From Choristoneura fumiferana (Eukaryota; Arthropoda; Insecta; Lepidoptera; Tortricidae), in assembly GCF_025370935.1 (NCBI RefSeq), contig NC_133498.1, positions 8,760,656 through 8,824,655 on the forward strand: 64,000 nucleotides of DNA, in the 5' to 3' direction. Every line of letters starts with the position of its first letter. The first letter of the stretch is position 1. Positions 43,733-54,900 of this stretch are shown piece by piece. The position numbers and the translations under genes are program-made. The notes beneath the pieces are model-generated. The model was not told the origin of the DNA. It saw only the letters and a list, made by a program, of their open reading frames with translations, and made no database searches.

Positions 43733-44158
43733 CCCGCGGCTTCGCACGCGTAAATCATTAGATACAGCAGTTGAATTCCGGGATTTTATTAAATTCTCGT
43801 AGGAATTCCCTAAAATTACATCGTGATTTTCATTGACGTTAAATTAAAACACCCATGCCAAATTTTCATGACTATAAACGTAGCGGTTGTTATTTCGAGA
43901 TTTTCTCCCTATCCCGTGGGAACATCGGGATAAAAAGTAGCCTATGTGTTATTCCAGACGTCCAGCTACCTACATACCAAATTCATGACTCTAAGCCCAG
44001 CGTTTGTTATTTACAGATTTTATCCCTATGACGTGGGAATATCAGGATAAAGCATATCCTATGTTTTAATCCAGGTTATAAACTAACTTTTCGTTTCAGC
44101 GTGAAGAAGTAACACACATACTCACTCACAAACTTTCACATTTATAATATTAGTAGGA
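43733..44158 (-). mobile_element. Non-autonomous Helitron
   Basis: On the - strand, TCCTACTAATATTATAAATG to GCCGCGGGTACACGCTAG. Same family as 10218-10429 but twice as long, with two related internal segments (TTCATGACTATAAACG / TTCATGACTCTAAGCC). Confidence 0.7.
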
Positions 44159-44682
44159 TAGGATATATGTATATTAACTAAGTACTAATATGGCGAGAGA
44201 TTCGCGCTGTCATCGTTCATCTACCAACCTCTCATATTTCGTTTTCTAGAATTGTTTTACCGTATAACGGCAAAACCTACTAGACACTGGCAAAATTGAC
44301 CTCCAATGGACAGAGCCATATTTTTCTAAAAGACAACTACTAAGGATAGAGAGAAATATATACGCACCGCAGGTTCCACGCCAACGTCCTATATATACGT
44401 CCATTACTTCAATGCAAAGGCAACCTTGGCTCTATTGTGATAAGGATCAATTTTAGGCATTGCAATATAGAAGCTTGGCGTACGTGTGATGTCTTTTGTA
44501 TTTGACGTGGCGGCGAAAAGGTTAAGGCTTGGTTGGCAGGTTTAAAGTTGCCCTGTTAAAACATTAGTTTCGTTTTGTTCAACTAAATAGATAGATAGAT
44601 AGATATAATCTTTATTCTTCAAAACAAAGACAAATCATCAAAATCATTTCAAATCATTGTTTAATTGGTCATATAAGTAAGC

Positions 44683-44975
44683 CGTGGTGGCCTAACGGTT
44701 TGACCTATCGCCTCTCAAGCAGAGGGTCGTGGGTTCAAACCCCGGCTCGCACCTCTGAGTTTTTCGAAATTCATGTGCGGAATTACATTTGAAATTTACC
44801 AAGAGCTTTGCGGTGAAGGAAAACATCGTGAGGAAACCTGCACAAACCAGCTAGTCAATTCAATGGTGCGTGTGAAGTTCCCAATCCGCACTGGGCCCGC
44901 GTGGGAACTATGGCCCAAGCCCTCTTGTTATGAGAGGAGGACGGTGACGTATATAGGCTGAGATGGATGGATGGT
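44683..44975 (+). mobile_element. tRNA-derived SINE, near full length
   Basis: A box GTGGTGGCCTAACGGTTTGA, B box GGGTTCAAACCCC, body GAAGGAAAACATCGTGAGGA and CCGCACTGGGCCCGCGTGGG, tail ATGGATGG. Relatives: 54710-54900 (+) and 61755-61990 (-). Confidence 0.72.
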
Positions 44976-46257
44976 CATATATATTCTATGTACGTGTTAC
45001 TCTACTGTATAATTTAATAGTGGCATATTGCTGGTCTATGTTTCGTTTAAGTCTTATTTCTTAATTTTTCTATATTGTACCGTTTTTTGCTCAAATAAAC
45101 ATTAAACAAAATATGTATCTCCCTCACATGTACCTGTGGTAAGGACGTAGATCAGCTGGGACGTCACGGCCTCTCATGCTCCAAAAGCGCTGGTCGAAGA
45201 AAAAGGTTTATTATCTTTTGCTTTTCTGTTTTTTCGGCGGTTTAATTTTTTTTGTTAAAAAGTCTTTGTATAATCATCCTCCGTCACACCTGATGTAAAA
45301 AAAATCGTGATTATTTTGTTTCTATTCTAAACCACCTCACATTAAATGTGTGTACGTAATGCCAGGCGTAATGGACTAATGGTTGACGCGCGAAGCTACG
45401 GGGAAAAGCTAGTTAAATAAAAGTAATAAAACAATGAAATCTCGTCAATACTTTAATAGATTAAACATTCTGTTACGTACAACTAAATCGAAAACAACTC
45501 GCCGACGCTATCCTGCTAGTTACTTACTTAACTAAACTCTACAATCGTAAGAAAAGCTGCAAAAGAATTGACCAGTTATTACAAAACATATGCTTAGTAA
45601 GTATGAATAGAAACAGTTTTCATTCGTTTTACGAATTTAAAAATTTAAGGAAGTTATAAGTCGTTGAAAAATAGATTTACCATGTCAAATTAGCAGACAT
45701 TTTTTTTTCAAATTAAATTACAATGATTAAAAAAAACATTTACCCTATTAAAAGAAACAAGAGCCACTTGAGTTTAATCGGTAAAATAAAAACAAAAATA
45801 CGTTTACGTTTTAATGTGAATACATTTAATTCAATGACCATTGACAACTATATGTAAAGTGTTACATTGTATCACTGAAACAGTTTTATAGGCAAGGAAT
45901 GTTATAAAGAATTATATTTATAGGTATTTTTATTTTACCGGTGAAACTCGCTGACCCCTATTCTCTTTTCGGTAGTAATAATTATAAGTACCCAGGTAAA
46001 TGCGTCAAAGATGTACACAAGATTTTATTAAATTATCTAATACAAAATCAATCAGTGGCATGTACGAAAGATGTACGATTTGGCTTTTTAGTTTTAGTGT
46101 AAATCGACTGAGATTTAATATAAGATATAAGCAAACAAATACCGCAAGTTAAATAGAAGCCAATAATAACAAGACATAGATGATTAATGTATTGTATCGA
46201 TTGGCGAATCGAATTATAATAGGCTCCCATTGTTTGCGCATTTGCGACAGACTTAGG
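44976..46257. other. No gene seen
   Basis: AT-rich. A Helitron-like end (GCGAAGCTACGGGGAAAAGCTAGT-type, about 45390-45414) is the only recognised piece. Confidence 0.45.
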
Positions 46258-48843
46258 TGGGCCAATCAACTTTTTTACCGTCACTAATCTGTCCATGACA
46301 TTATTCAAACAATTGCAGATTTTTGTAAGTAAACATGTTTTTTCTGTAATTTAATAGATGTTGTACATGAATACATGCCATCGTACGCAAGTTCAACCTA
46401 TTAAACCGTGAAATATCTTGTTGGAAGTAATATTAAGTCCAAGAAAATCACCCATATGAACCAAAATTTTTGTATTCAAACCTATTACAAAAACTAATCA
46501 AACTAGTCAAACTAATCGTCTCGATTACAGATTACCACCAATGTATAACCAGAAAACAAAAATAAAACAAACCCAAAAATAAAAATAAAAGTAAAACAAA
46601 ATAAAAATAAAATCAAAAATAAGAATAAGTGTGTGTCCATGTAGTGTTAGTGTGTATCTATATGTTGTATTCCTTATGTCACCCGCCACTCACAACAGAA
46701 CACCAAACACCCCAACACCGCACACCACACAAGTAGTGTGCAGCGCCAAAGCGCCCAGCGCCCCGCCATGCAAAGCAGGTAAAACAAAGAACCCAACGTG
46801 AAAGAAGAAAACAAAACATAAATGCAACTCCATACCATGTTCATTTCATGAAAGAAAAATAAAGCAAAAATAAAGAAAATAAAGCAATAAACCGCACTGC
46901 ACTGCAAAACGTCGCGATCAGCGAGGGCCCACCACGTCCGCCATTCCCGCCCCCGGGAAGCACCGCCGAACATCCCGGAGCAACCGGCGAAAACGAGCAG
47001 CGTCGCTCGGGAGGGGGCGCAGGACGTTGTGTCTATATAAGTATTCGCCGACATGGGCCGCCACCCCCAGCCCGCTGGCCCGGCGAGCACAGTGCCTCTT
47101 AAGTGCGAGCCACTGCCGCTCCATCGTGTTTGTGTGGACCCCAACCCGTGTAAGGTGGCTAATGGCTATTGCCACAGGGTTCCCCCAAGCTGGGGTCCAC
47201 ACTGAGAGCGACAGGGGCTCCCACAAACTGCCTTCGGTGACACACTGTATTTAAACTACCCATACCCAGTCTGGTGTGGATATTCCTGTAGGCGGGGAAG
47301 CTGTCCGCCATCAGGTGGCTCCCCCCCAGAATGCTCGACCGGACCATGGCGTCCAGCGTCTCCCGCCTTCGATCGGGGATCACCGCCATGAACACCTTCT
47401 TCGTCAGTCTGCTTATGCAGCCGAAGACAAAAGTCTTCCGGCGTACCTGCCGACCCCGATGAAACTTTCTGCGGAAGAGCTGGGTCTCATCGATCTCCAC
47501 GACATCACGCGGTCCGCCAATCCCGGAGCGTCCTCTGGCCTCGGCACGCCCTCCGAAAAAGAGCGAAAACCCGCGAGGCGGCCCTCCTGGTGACCCCCAC
47601 GTCACCGACCGACCGCGTTACCGCATCGCCCCTAAAAAAAGTGAAATAGCAGCCTCAGAGTGGCCCCCACTCCAATGCGGCTGCGTTCAAATACAGTCCC
47701 CTTCAGGGGGTAAAGGGTGGCACGGCAGCCCCCCGCAGAACAACGAAAGCGAAAGCCCAGCGGATGGCCAGGCCTCACCTCCTCCCCCATGGGGCCATGG
47801 CAAACGGGGCAGCGGGCGAAGGAGGGCACGAGGAGCCACGCCCGAGCAGCCTCGATCGAGTCAGCTTCAGTTAGGAGCGCAGCCCCATAGTTCCACTGCC
47901 CAAACCCCGGCTCCAATATTGCCCTGAGAGGGTCCATCCCGCACCACCGAGCCCCAAAAAGAGAGTCCAGATGATAAAAGTGTTCAACTATTTCAACAGT
48001 AAGATCGAGACGGAAATCAAGGCCGTGTAGCGACTTGAAAGTCCTCCCGGAAACAACCCTCCACGCAAATATCGGACCAAGTAGATCACCAGCACAAGCG
48101 GTTAATAATACACTATGGTACAGACTTGCACTTCAGGAGAGAATTACAATTACTCAATGAAGACAGTGCCCACACAGACCTTGGAATCAGTCATATTACT
48201 TTGTAACAAATTAAGTACTAGTAAATCACTTATACGAACAGAAGTTTACCAGATTTGTACTGTGGGGTCTTACAAAGAAACATGCACAACATAGAATTGC
48301 AGAGTGTATATGTATATGTCGATTATTACAGTAAAGTACTTGAAATCAGTTGTAAATAAAATTAAATGTAGTGTACGTATATATGTCGCACTCGCTAGCG
48401 ACGAGACACCCGCCAGTGGCGAGGCGCCCGCCGGCGGCCCATATCTCCGGAACGGGAGCTCGCGCCGGACCGGGCCCTCCGGAGAGGCATCCACAGAGGG
48501 GACCGCACAGTCAAGGCGTCCGCCTGCGGCAAGGCAGCCGCCAGTGGCGAGGCACACGCCAGCGGCGAGGCTCCCGCCAACAGCGAGGCGCTCGCAAGTC
48601 CAAATACCGCAAGACTCGGTCCGACCAGGCCCATAGGTCGACCATTTGACACCAAGAGATTTTCAATAATGAAAGTATAAAGTGGTGTGTTTGTGTGGTG
48701 TGTAGTGAGTACGTGTGTAATGTGTAATAAGTTCCCCCTCGGGGTCCGCACCTCAGACCGTCTTCGACCCGTTCTCCAACTCAGAGACAATTTTGGTAAC
48801 GCAGGAGACGCCCAAAGTGTCGGTAAAATAGTTGATTGGCCCA
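46258..48843 (-). mobile_element. Merlin-type (IS1595/IS1016-like) DNA transposon, decayed
   Basis: A 2.6 kb element bounded by inverted ends TGGGCCAATCAACT (46258) and AGTTGATTGGCCCA (to 48843), each continuing into TTTACCG(A)CACT. The inner 46.9-47.9 kb is strikingly GC-rich against the AT-rich surroundings and encodes a transposase on the - strand. Target-site duplications are not clear. Simple A-rich tracts (46555-46635) and a GC-rich minisatellite (about 48390-48600) also lie inside. A 239 bp internally deleted relative is at 40126-40364. The ends plus a transposase inside them make this the presumed source of the short form. Confidence 0.72.
46918..47937 (-). pseudogene. Merlin/IS1595-type DDE transposase remnant
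   Basis: Three - strand reading frames line up as one broken transposase. 47937-47632 carries an N-terminal zinc ribbon (CPVC ... FRCSAGGCRATLYPLKGTVFE). 47605-47159 carries the catalytic core: first Asp in VEIDET (about 47490), then FVFGCISRLTKKVFMAVIPD, and the second Asp in HLMADSFPAY (about 47304). 47226-46918 carries the last acidic residue in GVHTNTMERQW (about 47120) and the C-terminal helix ending YLYRHN. Frame changes between the pieces show it is inactive. The second Asp to Glu spacing is about 60 residues, longer than the roughly 36 usual for the family, so an internal insertion is likely. All three catalytic acidic residues survive. Confidence 0.75.
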
Positions 48844-49075
48844 GGTCTCAGCTGTTATTCTTAAACGATCCTCGTCCACGGATTCATCGCTGCGCTCAAC
48901 TGCCACACCTTGGACCCGTTCGCTCATATGCATTACCGCAGTTTTACCGCCCATAATTAGTTTTCTTAATTCTTGATTATCTTTTAAACAGTAAGAGGCT
49001 ACAGTGCCTTGGAGAAATTTGACCTCTTGAAAGTTCTCTATCAGATTACAAGTTTGCGTAGTTTGTGTTCAGGTC

Positions 49076-49499
49076 AATGAGGGCTATCGCGTATGAATTC
49101 GCCGCTAGAGGTGCTAGTGTAACGTGAGGTCTCCGAAATTTCGAATCTCATAGATTTTGGGTGAGCTACGCGGGTTTATTTATAATTTGAATAATGTTGT
49201 GAATATTTTGCATTACTTGACATTATTAACTGTGGCAATTATGCGTTACGGGGCAATAAATGTGTTTTGAGACAGTTTTGTATTTCGGAAACTTTTGTCC
49301 TCTCTTTTTTCCGAAAAAAACGGGACTACGCAGCACTGTGGTTGCTCGATATTTTAATGGTACGGTTTTAAGGTGTATTAATATGATTTTAATCTAAACT
49401 TTGTTTCCACGCCCGTAATAAGAGACTTTGAAAGCCACACTTAAATACCACACGCAATAGTGGCGCCATCTAGAAAGACAAAAAACGATAGCCCTCATT
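49076..49499. mobile_element. 420-bp MITE (AATGAGGGCTATCG family), member 3
   Basis: Both ends complete: AATGAGGGCTATCGCG and ACGATAGCCCTCATT. Confidence 0.82.
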
Positions 49500-49636
49500 G
49501 GTGTAAATGAGGTGTTCTGATGGAATGTCGCTAGATGGCGTTAGTATCATGAGCGTTTGACGTTACATTCTTGCAGCGCCAGCTCCGGGATAGAGCCAAC
49601 TGGTCTGTCACCGACACCCTCATTGCGCCGTTTTTA

Positions 49637-50265
49637 GGGTTCCGTAGCCAAAATGGCAAAAACGAACCCTTATTAGTCCGTCCGCGGCTTTGATCAGAGA
49701 CTATCAATGCTAGAAAGCTGTAATTTTGCACGAATATATATGTAAACTGTGCGGACAAAATGGTGCAATAAAAAATTCAAAAAAAAATTTTTTTTAGGTT
49801 ACCTCCCATAGACGTAAAGTGGGGGTAATTTTTTTTCTCACCCAACCTTTTAGTGTGGGGTATCGTTGGATAGGTCTTTTAAAATCATTAGGGGGTTGCT
49901 TAAACGATTTTTCGATTTAGTGATTTGTTTGCAAAATATAACTTGAAAGTGCAAATTTTCATTAAAATCGAGCGTCCCCCCCCCCCCACTTTAAAATCTC
50001 AACTGATGGGTGGAAAAATTTGAAAAAATCAGGATGGTAGTAAGCATATCAAACATACAAGGAAAACTATAACGGTTAAGTTTTCTTGAGAATTATTAGT
50101 AGTTTAAGAGTAAATAGCAACCTAAGATATAAAATATACCTAAACTTGCAATATTCCGTACAAAATACGAAATCCTTAGAAAAATATTACTTATTTTTTT
50201 CGTAATGGCTACGGAACCCTATTTCGGGCGTGTCCAACACGCTCTTGGCCGGTTTTTTTTCGTTG
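49637..50265 (+). mobile_element. Interspersed element starting AGGGTTCCGTAGCC
   Basis: Same family as 2928-3567, with a complete right end: GTAATGGCTACGGAACCCTA then an inverted pair GTGTCCAACACGC and a T-run. It contains a long C-run at 49976-49989. Confidence 0.65.
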
Positions 50266-50676
50266 ATCTGTAAGTGTCCCTGGTTTTATAACTACAACAA
50301 GCGCGTCTTGGTCACGCAAACTTCACCTTGGCCTGGCCTGCCGAGCCACCGATAGCCACCTTGAGGTATGTATTGACCAATATCTAGACTGACCCCATTG
50401 TAAAGCCTAGAAGCGAAAGGGTTATGTTGTTTGATGTCGAAGGGTGGCATACTTCAGAAGCTCTGAGCTTCTATGGGCGTGTACACGAAAAACAGGGTCG
50501 GTATTATCCGGGCCGGGAAAGAGTGTCACCCGATGTCGAACGCAGACCTTTATTCGTGGATGATTCGTTAAGACGCACTTGCACGGACCAGACTTACACC
50601 GGATTACAATTAGCGTCAAAATGTGTCCTAAACTAATTAGGTCAGGTAGGTTATCAGACAGTATTGGACACGTATA

Positions 50677-50985
50677 TCGAAAATACAAACTGAAACATAG
50701 ATGTACAGAAAAACCAGAAAAAGAGACTAGCGTCCAACCCAGGTCCTCAGCATTCCGTGCTGCGTGCTAAACCTCTCCACTACCACTGAACAGGAATACA
50801 GACACAAATTTCTCCTATGCACCACATATCTCAGTTTGTTTGTTTTCTTATTTAGTCACTAAAGCAGCGACACTAGCGACATCTATGTTTTAGCCCTCAT
50901 CGAGAAACTTTCAACACTCCATTGGAACTAACCGCTCATCCGGACAAGAGATGTCGCTATTAAGCAATCAAAATCTAAAATAAAA
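50677..50985 (-). mobile_element. tRNA-headed SINE-like element, single arm
   Basis: On the - strand, CAGTGGTAGTGGAGAGGTTT and CCTGGGTTGGACGC (damaged B box). Continues into the CTAGCGACATCTATGTTTTA segment shared with 2171-2523. Confidence 0.6.
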
Positions 50986-51714
50986 CAGTGGAGGCTCGGA
51001 TACCGATTAAATTTATAAACCGTTATCATGTACTTGGCGCAAAACCTTTTCATTTTAGTTTCGTTCGCGAAACCGTTATTATTAAACCGGTTTTAAGGGA
51101 ACATTTACATAAAGCTCTTGTCAGATTAACCTGTTTAGAACAATAAAAACAGGTTTATTGCGGCGCAGGATAACTGCCGCCGCCCGCCGCCGGCCGGCCA
51201 GCTGTCACTCGTCGAATAAACCGGTTTATTTAGGTTATAGTTAAGTTCTTAAAAACGTTCGCGTTCTTATGAAAGTTCGGAGTTAAACCGAAATAAACCG
51301 GTATTTACCGCTATTTTATAAACCGGTTCCGAGCCTTGGTCTTTCGGCTGACATGATGATGATGATGATGACTAAAGAAAAAATACGTGTCTAAGTTACA
51401 GGCTCAGCCTAGTTTGGAGTCTGACGGAAAATTGTAACATTATGTATCAAGTGTTTTTGCCAAATAAATAAATAAAAATATTTTCTAATAAACTAACTGA
51501 CAAACTAAATAGCATAATATTCACCCAAAAAACTACCCAATTTTGACACAAATCGTAGTTGACATTATTCTTTAGATATCAGAAGGGGAAGTACATATTT
51601 TAAGGTCAGCGAAAAATTGAAAAGTAAAAAAAGATTGCAGACTCGCTAGCTCTACAATAATATCGCATACGAATTCCATTATTGTCGAGTCGCAAATTTA
51701 AAAAAAGGAAAAGG

Positions 51715-52613
51715 NNNNNNNNNNNNNNNNNNNNNNNNNNNNNNNNNNNNNNNNNNNNNNNNNNNNNNNNNNNNNNNNNNNNNNNNNNNNNNNNNNNNNN
51801 NNNNNNNNNNNNNNNNNNNNNNNNNNNNNNNNNNNNNNNNNNNNNNNNNNNNNNNNNNNNNNNNNNNNNNNNNNNNNNNNNNNNNNNNNNNNNNNNNNNN
51901 NNNNNNNNNNNNNNNNNNNNNNNNNNNNNNNNNNNNNNNNNNNNNNNNNNNNNNNNNNNNNNNNNNNNNNNNNNNNNNNNNNNNNNNNNNNNNNNNNNNN
52001 NNNNNNNNNNNNNNNNNNNNNNNNNNNNNNNNNNNNNNNNNNNNNNNNNNNNNNNNNNNNNNNNNNNNNNNNNNNNNNNNNNNNNNNNNNNNNNNNNNNN
52101 NNNNNNNNNNNNNNNNNNNNNNNNNNNNNNNNNNNNNNNNNNNNNNNNNNNNNNNNNNNNNNNNNNNNNNNNNNNNNNNNNNNNNNNNNNNNNNNNNNNN
52201 NNNNNNNNNNNNNNNNNNNNNNNNNNNNNNNNNNNNNNNNNNNNNNNNNNNNNNNNNNNNNNNNNNNNNNNNNNNNNNNNNNNNNNNNNNNNNNNNNNNN
52301 NNNNNNNNNNNNNNNNNNNNNNNNNNNNNNNNNNNNNNNNNNNNNNNNNNNNNNNNNNNNNNNNNNNNNNNNNNNNNNNNNNNNNNNNNNNNNNNNNNNN
52401 NNNNNNNNNNNNNNNNNNNNNNNNNNNNNNNNNNNNNNNNNNNNNNNNNNNNNNNNNNNNNNNNNNNNNNNNNNNNNNNNNNNNNNNNNNNNNNNNNNNN
52501 NNNNNNNNNNNNNNNNNNNNNNNNNNNNNNNNNNNNNNNNNNNNNNNNNNNNNNNNNNNNNNNNNNNNNNNNNNNNNNNNNNNNNNNNNNNNNNNNNNNN
52601 NNNNNNNNNNNNN
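51715..52613. other. Assembly gap (899 N)
   Basis: A run of 899 N, a non-round number that suggests an estimated gap size. Nothing can be said of its content. Confidence 0.98.
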
Positions 52614-52857
52614 TTTAGCCACGAAATAGAAAAAACAAGAGTAAATGGCATGAACTGGGAAAAATAACTTTGCACCCCCGCAACTTTAAACACACAAATT
52701 ACACAAACGCAACTATCACCACCATCACACTACACTGCGTTTCGAACTCAACCAAAGCTCATCTTCAGAGCAACACAACCATTCAACATGCTAACAGATG
52801 TTAGTAACATCTGGTAGCATGTACGCGTCAGTGTATTGTGGTGGTGGTGACAGTTGT

Positions 52858-53092
52858 TTTTTTTTTATTCGACTGGATGGCAAACGAGCAAGTGGGTCTC
52901 CTGATGGTAAGAGATCACCACCGCCCATAGACACCTGCAACACCAGGGGGATTGCAGATGCGTTCAACCTAGAGGCCTAGATGGATACCTCAAGTGCCAG
53001 TAATTTCTCCGGCTGTCTTGCTCTCCACGCCGAAACACAACAGTGCAAGCACTGCTGCTTCACGGCAGGATTAGCGAGCAAGGGTTTGTGTG
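52858..53092 (+). repeat. Interspersed repeat (same as 1873-2155), nested in a fold-back element
   Basis: Starts in a T-run and follows 1873-2095 closely. It interrupts the fold-back element around 52690-53206. Confidence 0.65.
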
Positions 53093-53449
53093 ATTAGTGT
53101 GTGTTCTTACAGTGTGGTGGTGGAGGAAATGCATGAACACATTTCTTGCATAAACGTAGCTCTATCATAAGGTCGCGGGTGAGCAAAGTAATTGCTTTAG
53201 TTCATTGTACAACTCAAATTGAACCTTACGGTGACAAAGACATTTCCCGGTCGTCAAAACAGCTATATTTTCACCCCCTGTCCTCAAGGGGTCCAACTGA
53301 AGGGTACATCATTGCTATATTCCAAAAATCTATTAGATTAGGCTAACTACTTTATACTACTGAATCCAAAATTATGTAACCCCACACCTAGTTTATAGAA
53401 AATTCAATAAATTAGAATACCTATTTACATTAAACGGATGTTAAGCGGC

Positions 53450-53894
53450 AATTAGGGCTATCGCGTATGAATTCGCCACTAGAGGCGCTAGTGTAGCGTG
53501 GGGTCTCCGAAATGTCAGTCAATCCTCTCGAAATGTCAAATCTCATAGTTTTTGGGTGAGCTACGCGGGTTTATTTATAATTAGAATAATTTTGTGAATA
53601 TTTTGCAATATCTGAAATTAATTATCGCAAATATGCGTTCCGGGGCAATGAATGTCTGTTTTGAGACAGTTTTGTCTTTCGGAAACCTTTGTCCTCCCTT
53701 TTTCCGAACAAAACGGGGACTATGCAACACTGTGGCATGCTCGATATTTTTATGGTACGGTTTTAAGGTGTATTAAATATGATTTTAATCTAAACTTTGT
53801 TTTCACGCCCGTAATAAGAGACTTTGAAAGCCATACTTAAAAACCTCACGCAACAGTGCGCCATCTAGTGAGACAAAAAACGATAGCCCTCATT
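53450..53894. mobile_element. 420-bp MITE (AATGAGGGCTATCG family), member 4
   Basis: Same family with a short internal duplication near 53510-53535 (repeat of CGAAATGTCA). Confidence 0.8.
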
Positions 53895-54144
53895 ACACTG
53901 AGTCGTTCGTCGCATGCCGCATGCGGCGCCCGCAAAAGTGTAAAGAACACTGTAGTCGGCCGCATTTACATACTTGTGAGATCCTATAATTATTGGCTTT
54001 AGTGTTACAATAAAAAAGTTTATTCTATAATTTATAGCTGTTAGTTATCCGAAAATAAATAAATAGATCAACTGGCGCCATCAATTTAAATACAGGTCCG
54101 TGACGGCACCTCTCGCTCTCATGCTAAACGATGTAATGCATCAG

Positions 54145-54267
54145 CAGTGCTACTACGAAACTCGAAACTCGAAGTTCGCGTCGTGGGGTCCCTCTGACAC
54201 TTGTACTATTTAATACGAGAGCGAGAGGGACGATACGACACGAACTTCGAGTTTCGTAGTAGCCCTG
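54145..54267. mobile_element. 130-bp fold-back MITE
   Basis: Member of the GGGCTACTACGAAACTC family, complete at both ends except for one base lost on the left (CAGTGCTACTACG). Confidence 0.75.
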
Positions 54268-54709
54268 CTGCTTTTAACACATGGTAGAGTGTAGCATCTA
54301 GTCAACAGTTGTATAGTACCTAAATTCCATTTCGTTTTCTTACTTAAATATCAAAAAGGTTTTGTTTTAACAAATAAATTATGTTATTTAAATACTTTTC
54401 CGGATGGTGCTTGATTTAATTTTAAACAAAGTTTAGTAAAAAAACAGCAGAAATTTTCTAGGTATGCCAGCATATCTCTATGGCTGCGAGTTGTGCGAAT
54501 ATTTCATATGTCGCAATTTTAAAATACAGACTGTTAGAGTAACAACAAAATCGTATAATTTTTATAAGTCTTTTATCCTATAAAAGGGTTTTTTATTATT
54601 ATACAGAAATAGGCTTGTGTTTGACCACAATCACGCCTGTTGGTATGCGGAAGATGTGATCTAAGACGAAAAAAAATAAATTAAATTGACTTGGAGTATT
54701 TCAACAGAT

Positions 54710-54900
54710 AACCGTGGTGGCCTAGTGGTTTGACCATAGCATATACAGGCCATAACATTCCTAGCGGTCGTGCCTTCGAACCCGGGCTCGCACCTCTGAA
54801 CTTATCGGAATTTGTGCGATATACATAAATTTACCATGACCTGAAGCCCCTGAAGGAAAACATCGTAAGAAAACCTGCACACAAATGCGAAGAACCTAAT
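54710..54900 (+). mobile_element. tRNA-derived SINE, diverged 5' part
   Basis: CCGTGGTGGCCTAGTGGTTT and CTTCGAACCCGGGCTCGCAC match the head of 44683-44975; the 3' half decays. Confidence 0.6.

Noticed and set aside
46674..47144. 156-residue frame on the - strand
   Set aside because: Overlaps the transposase in another frame; it is low in complexity and has no family signature.
48304..48790. Overlapping frames on both strands rich in Ala, Ser, Pro and Arg
   Set aside because: Produced by the GC-rich minisatellite; no splice signals or conserved motifs.
51606..52693. Long open frames of more than 300 codons
   Set aside because: They consist almost wholly of N from the 899-base assembly gap.
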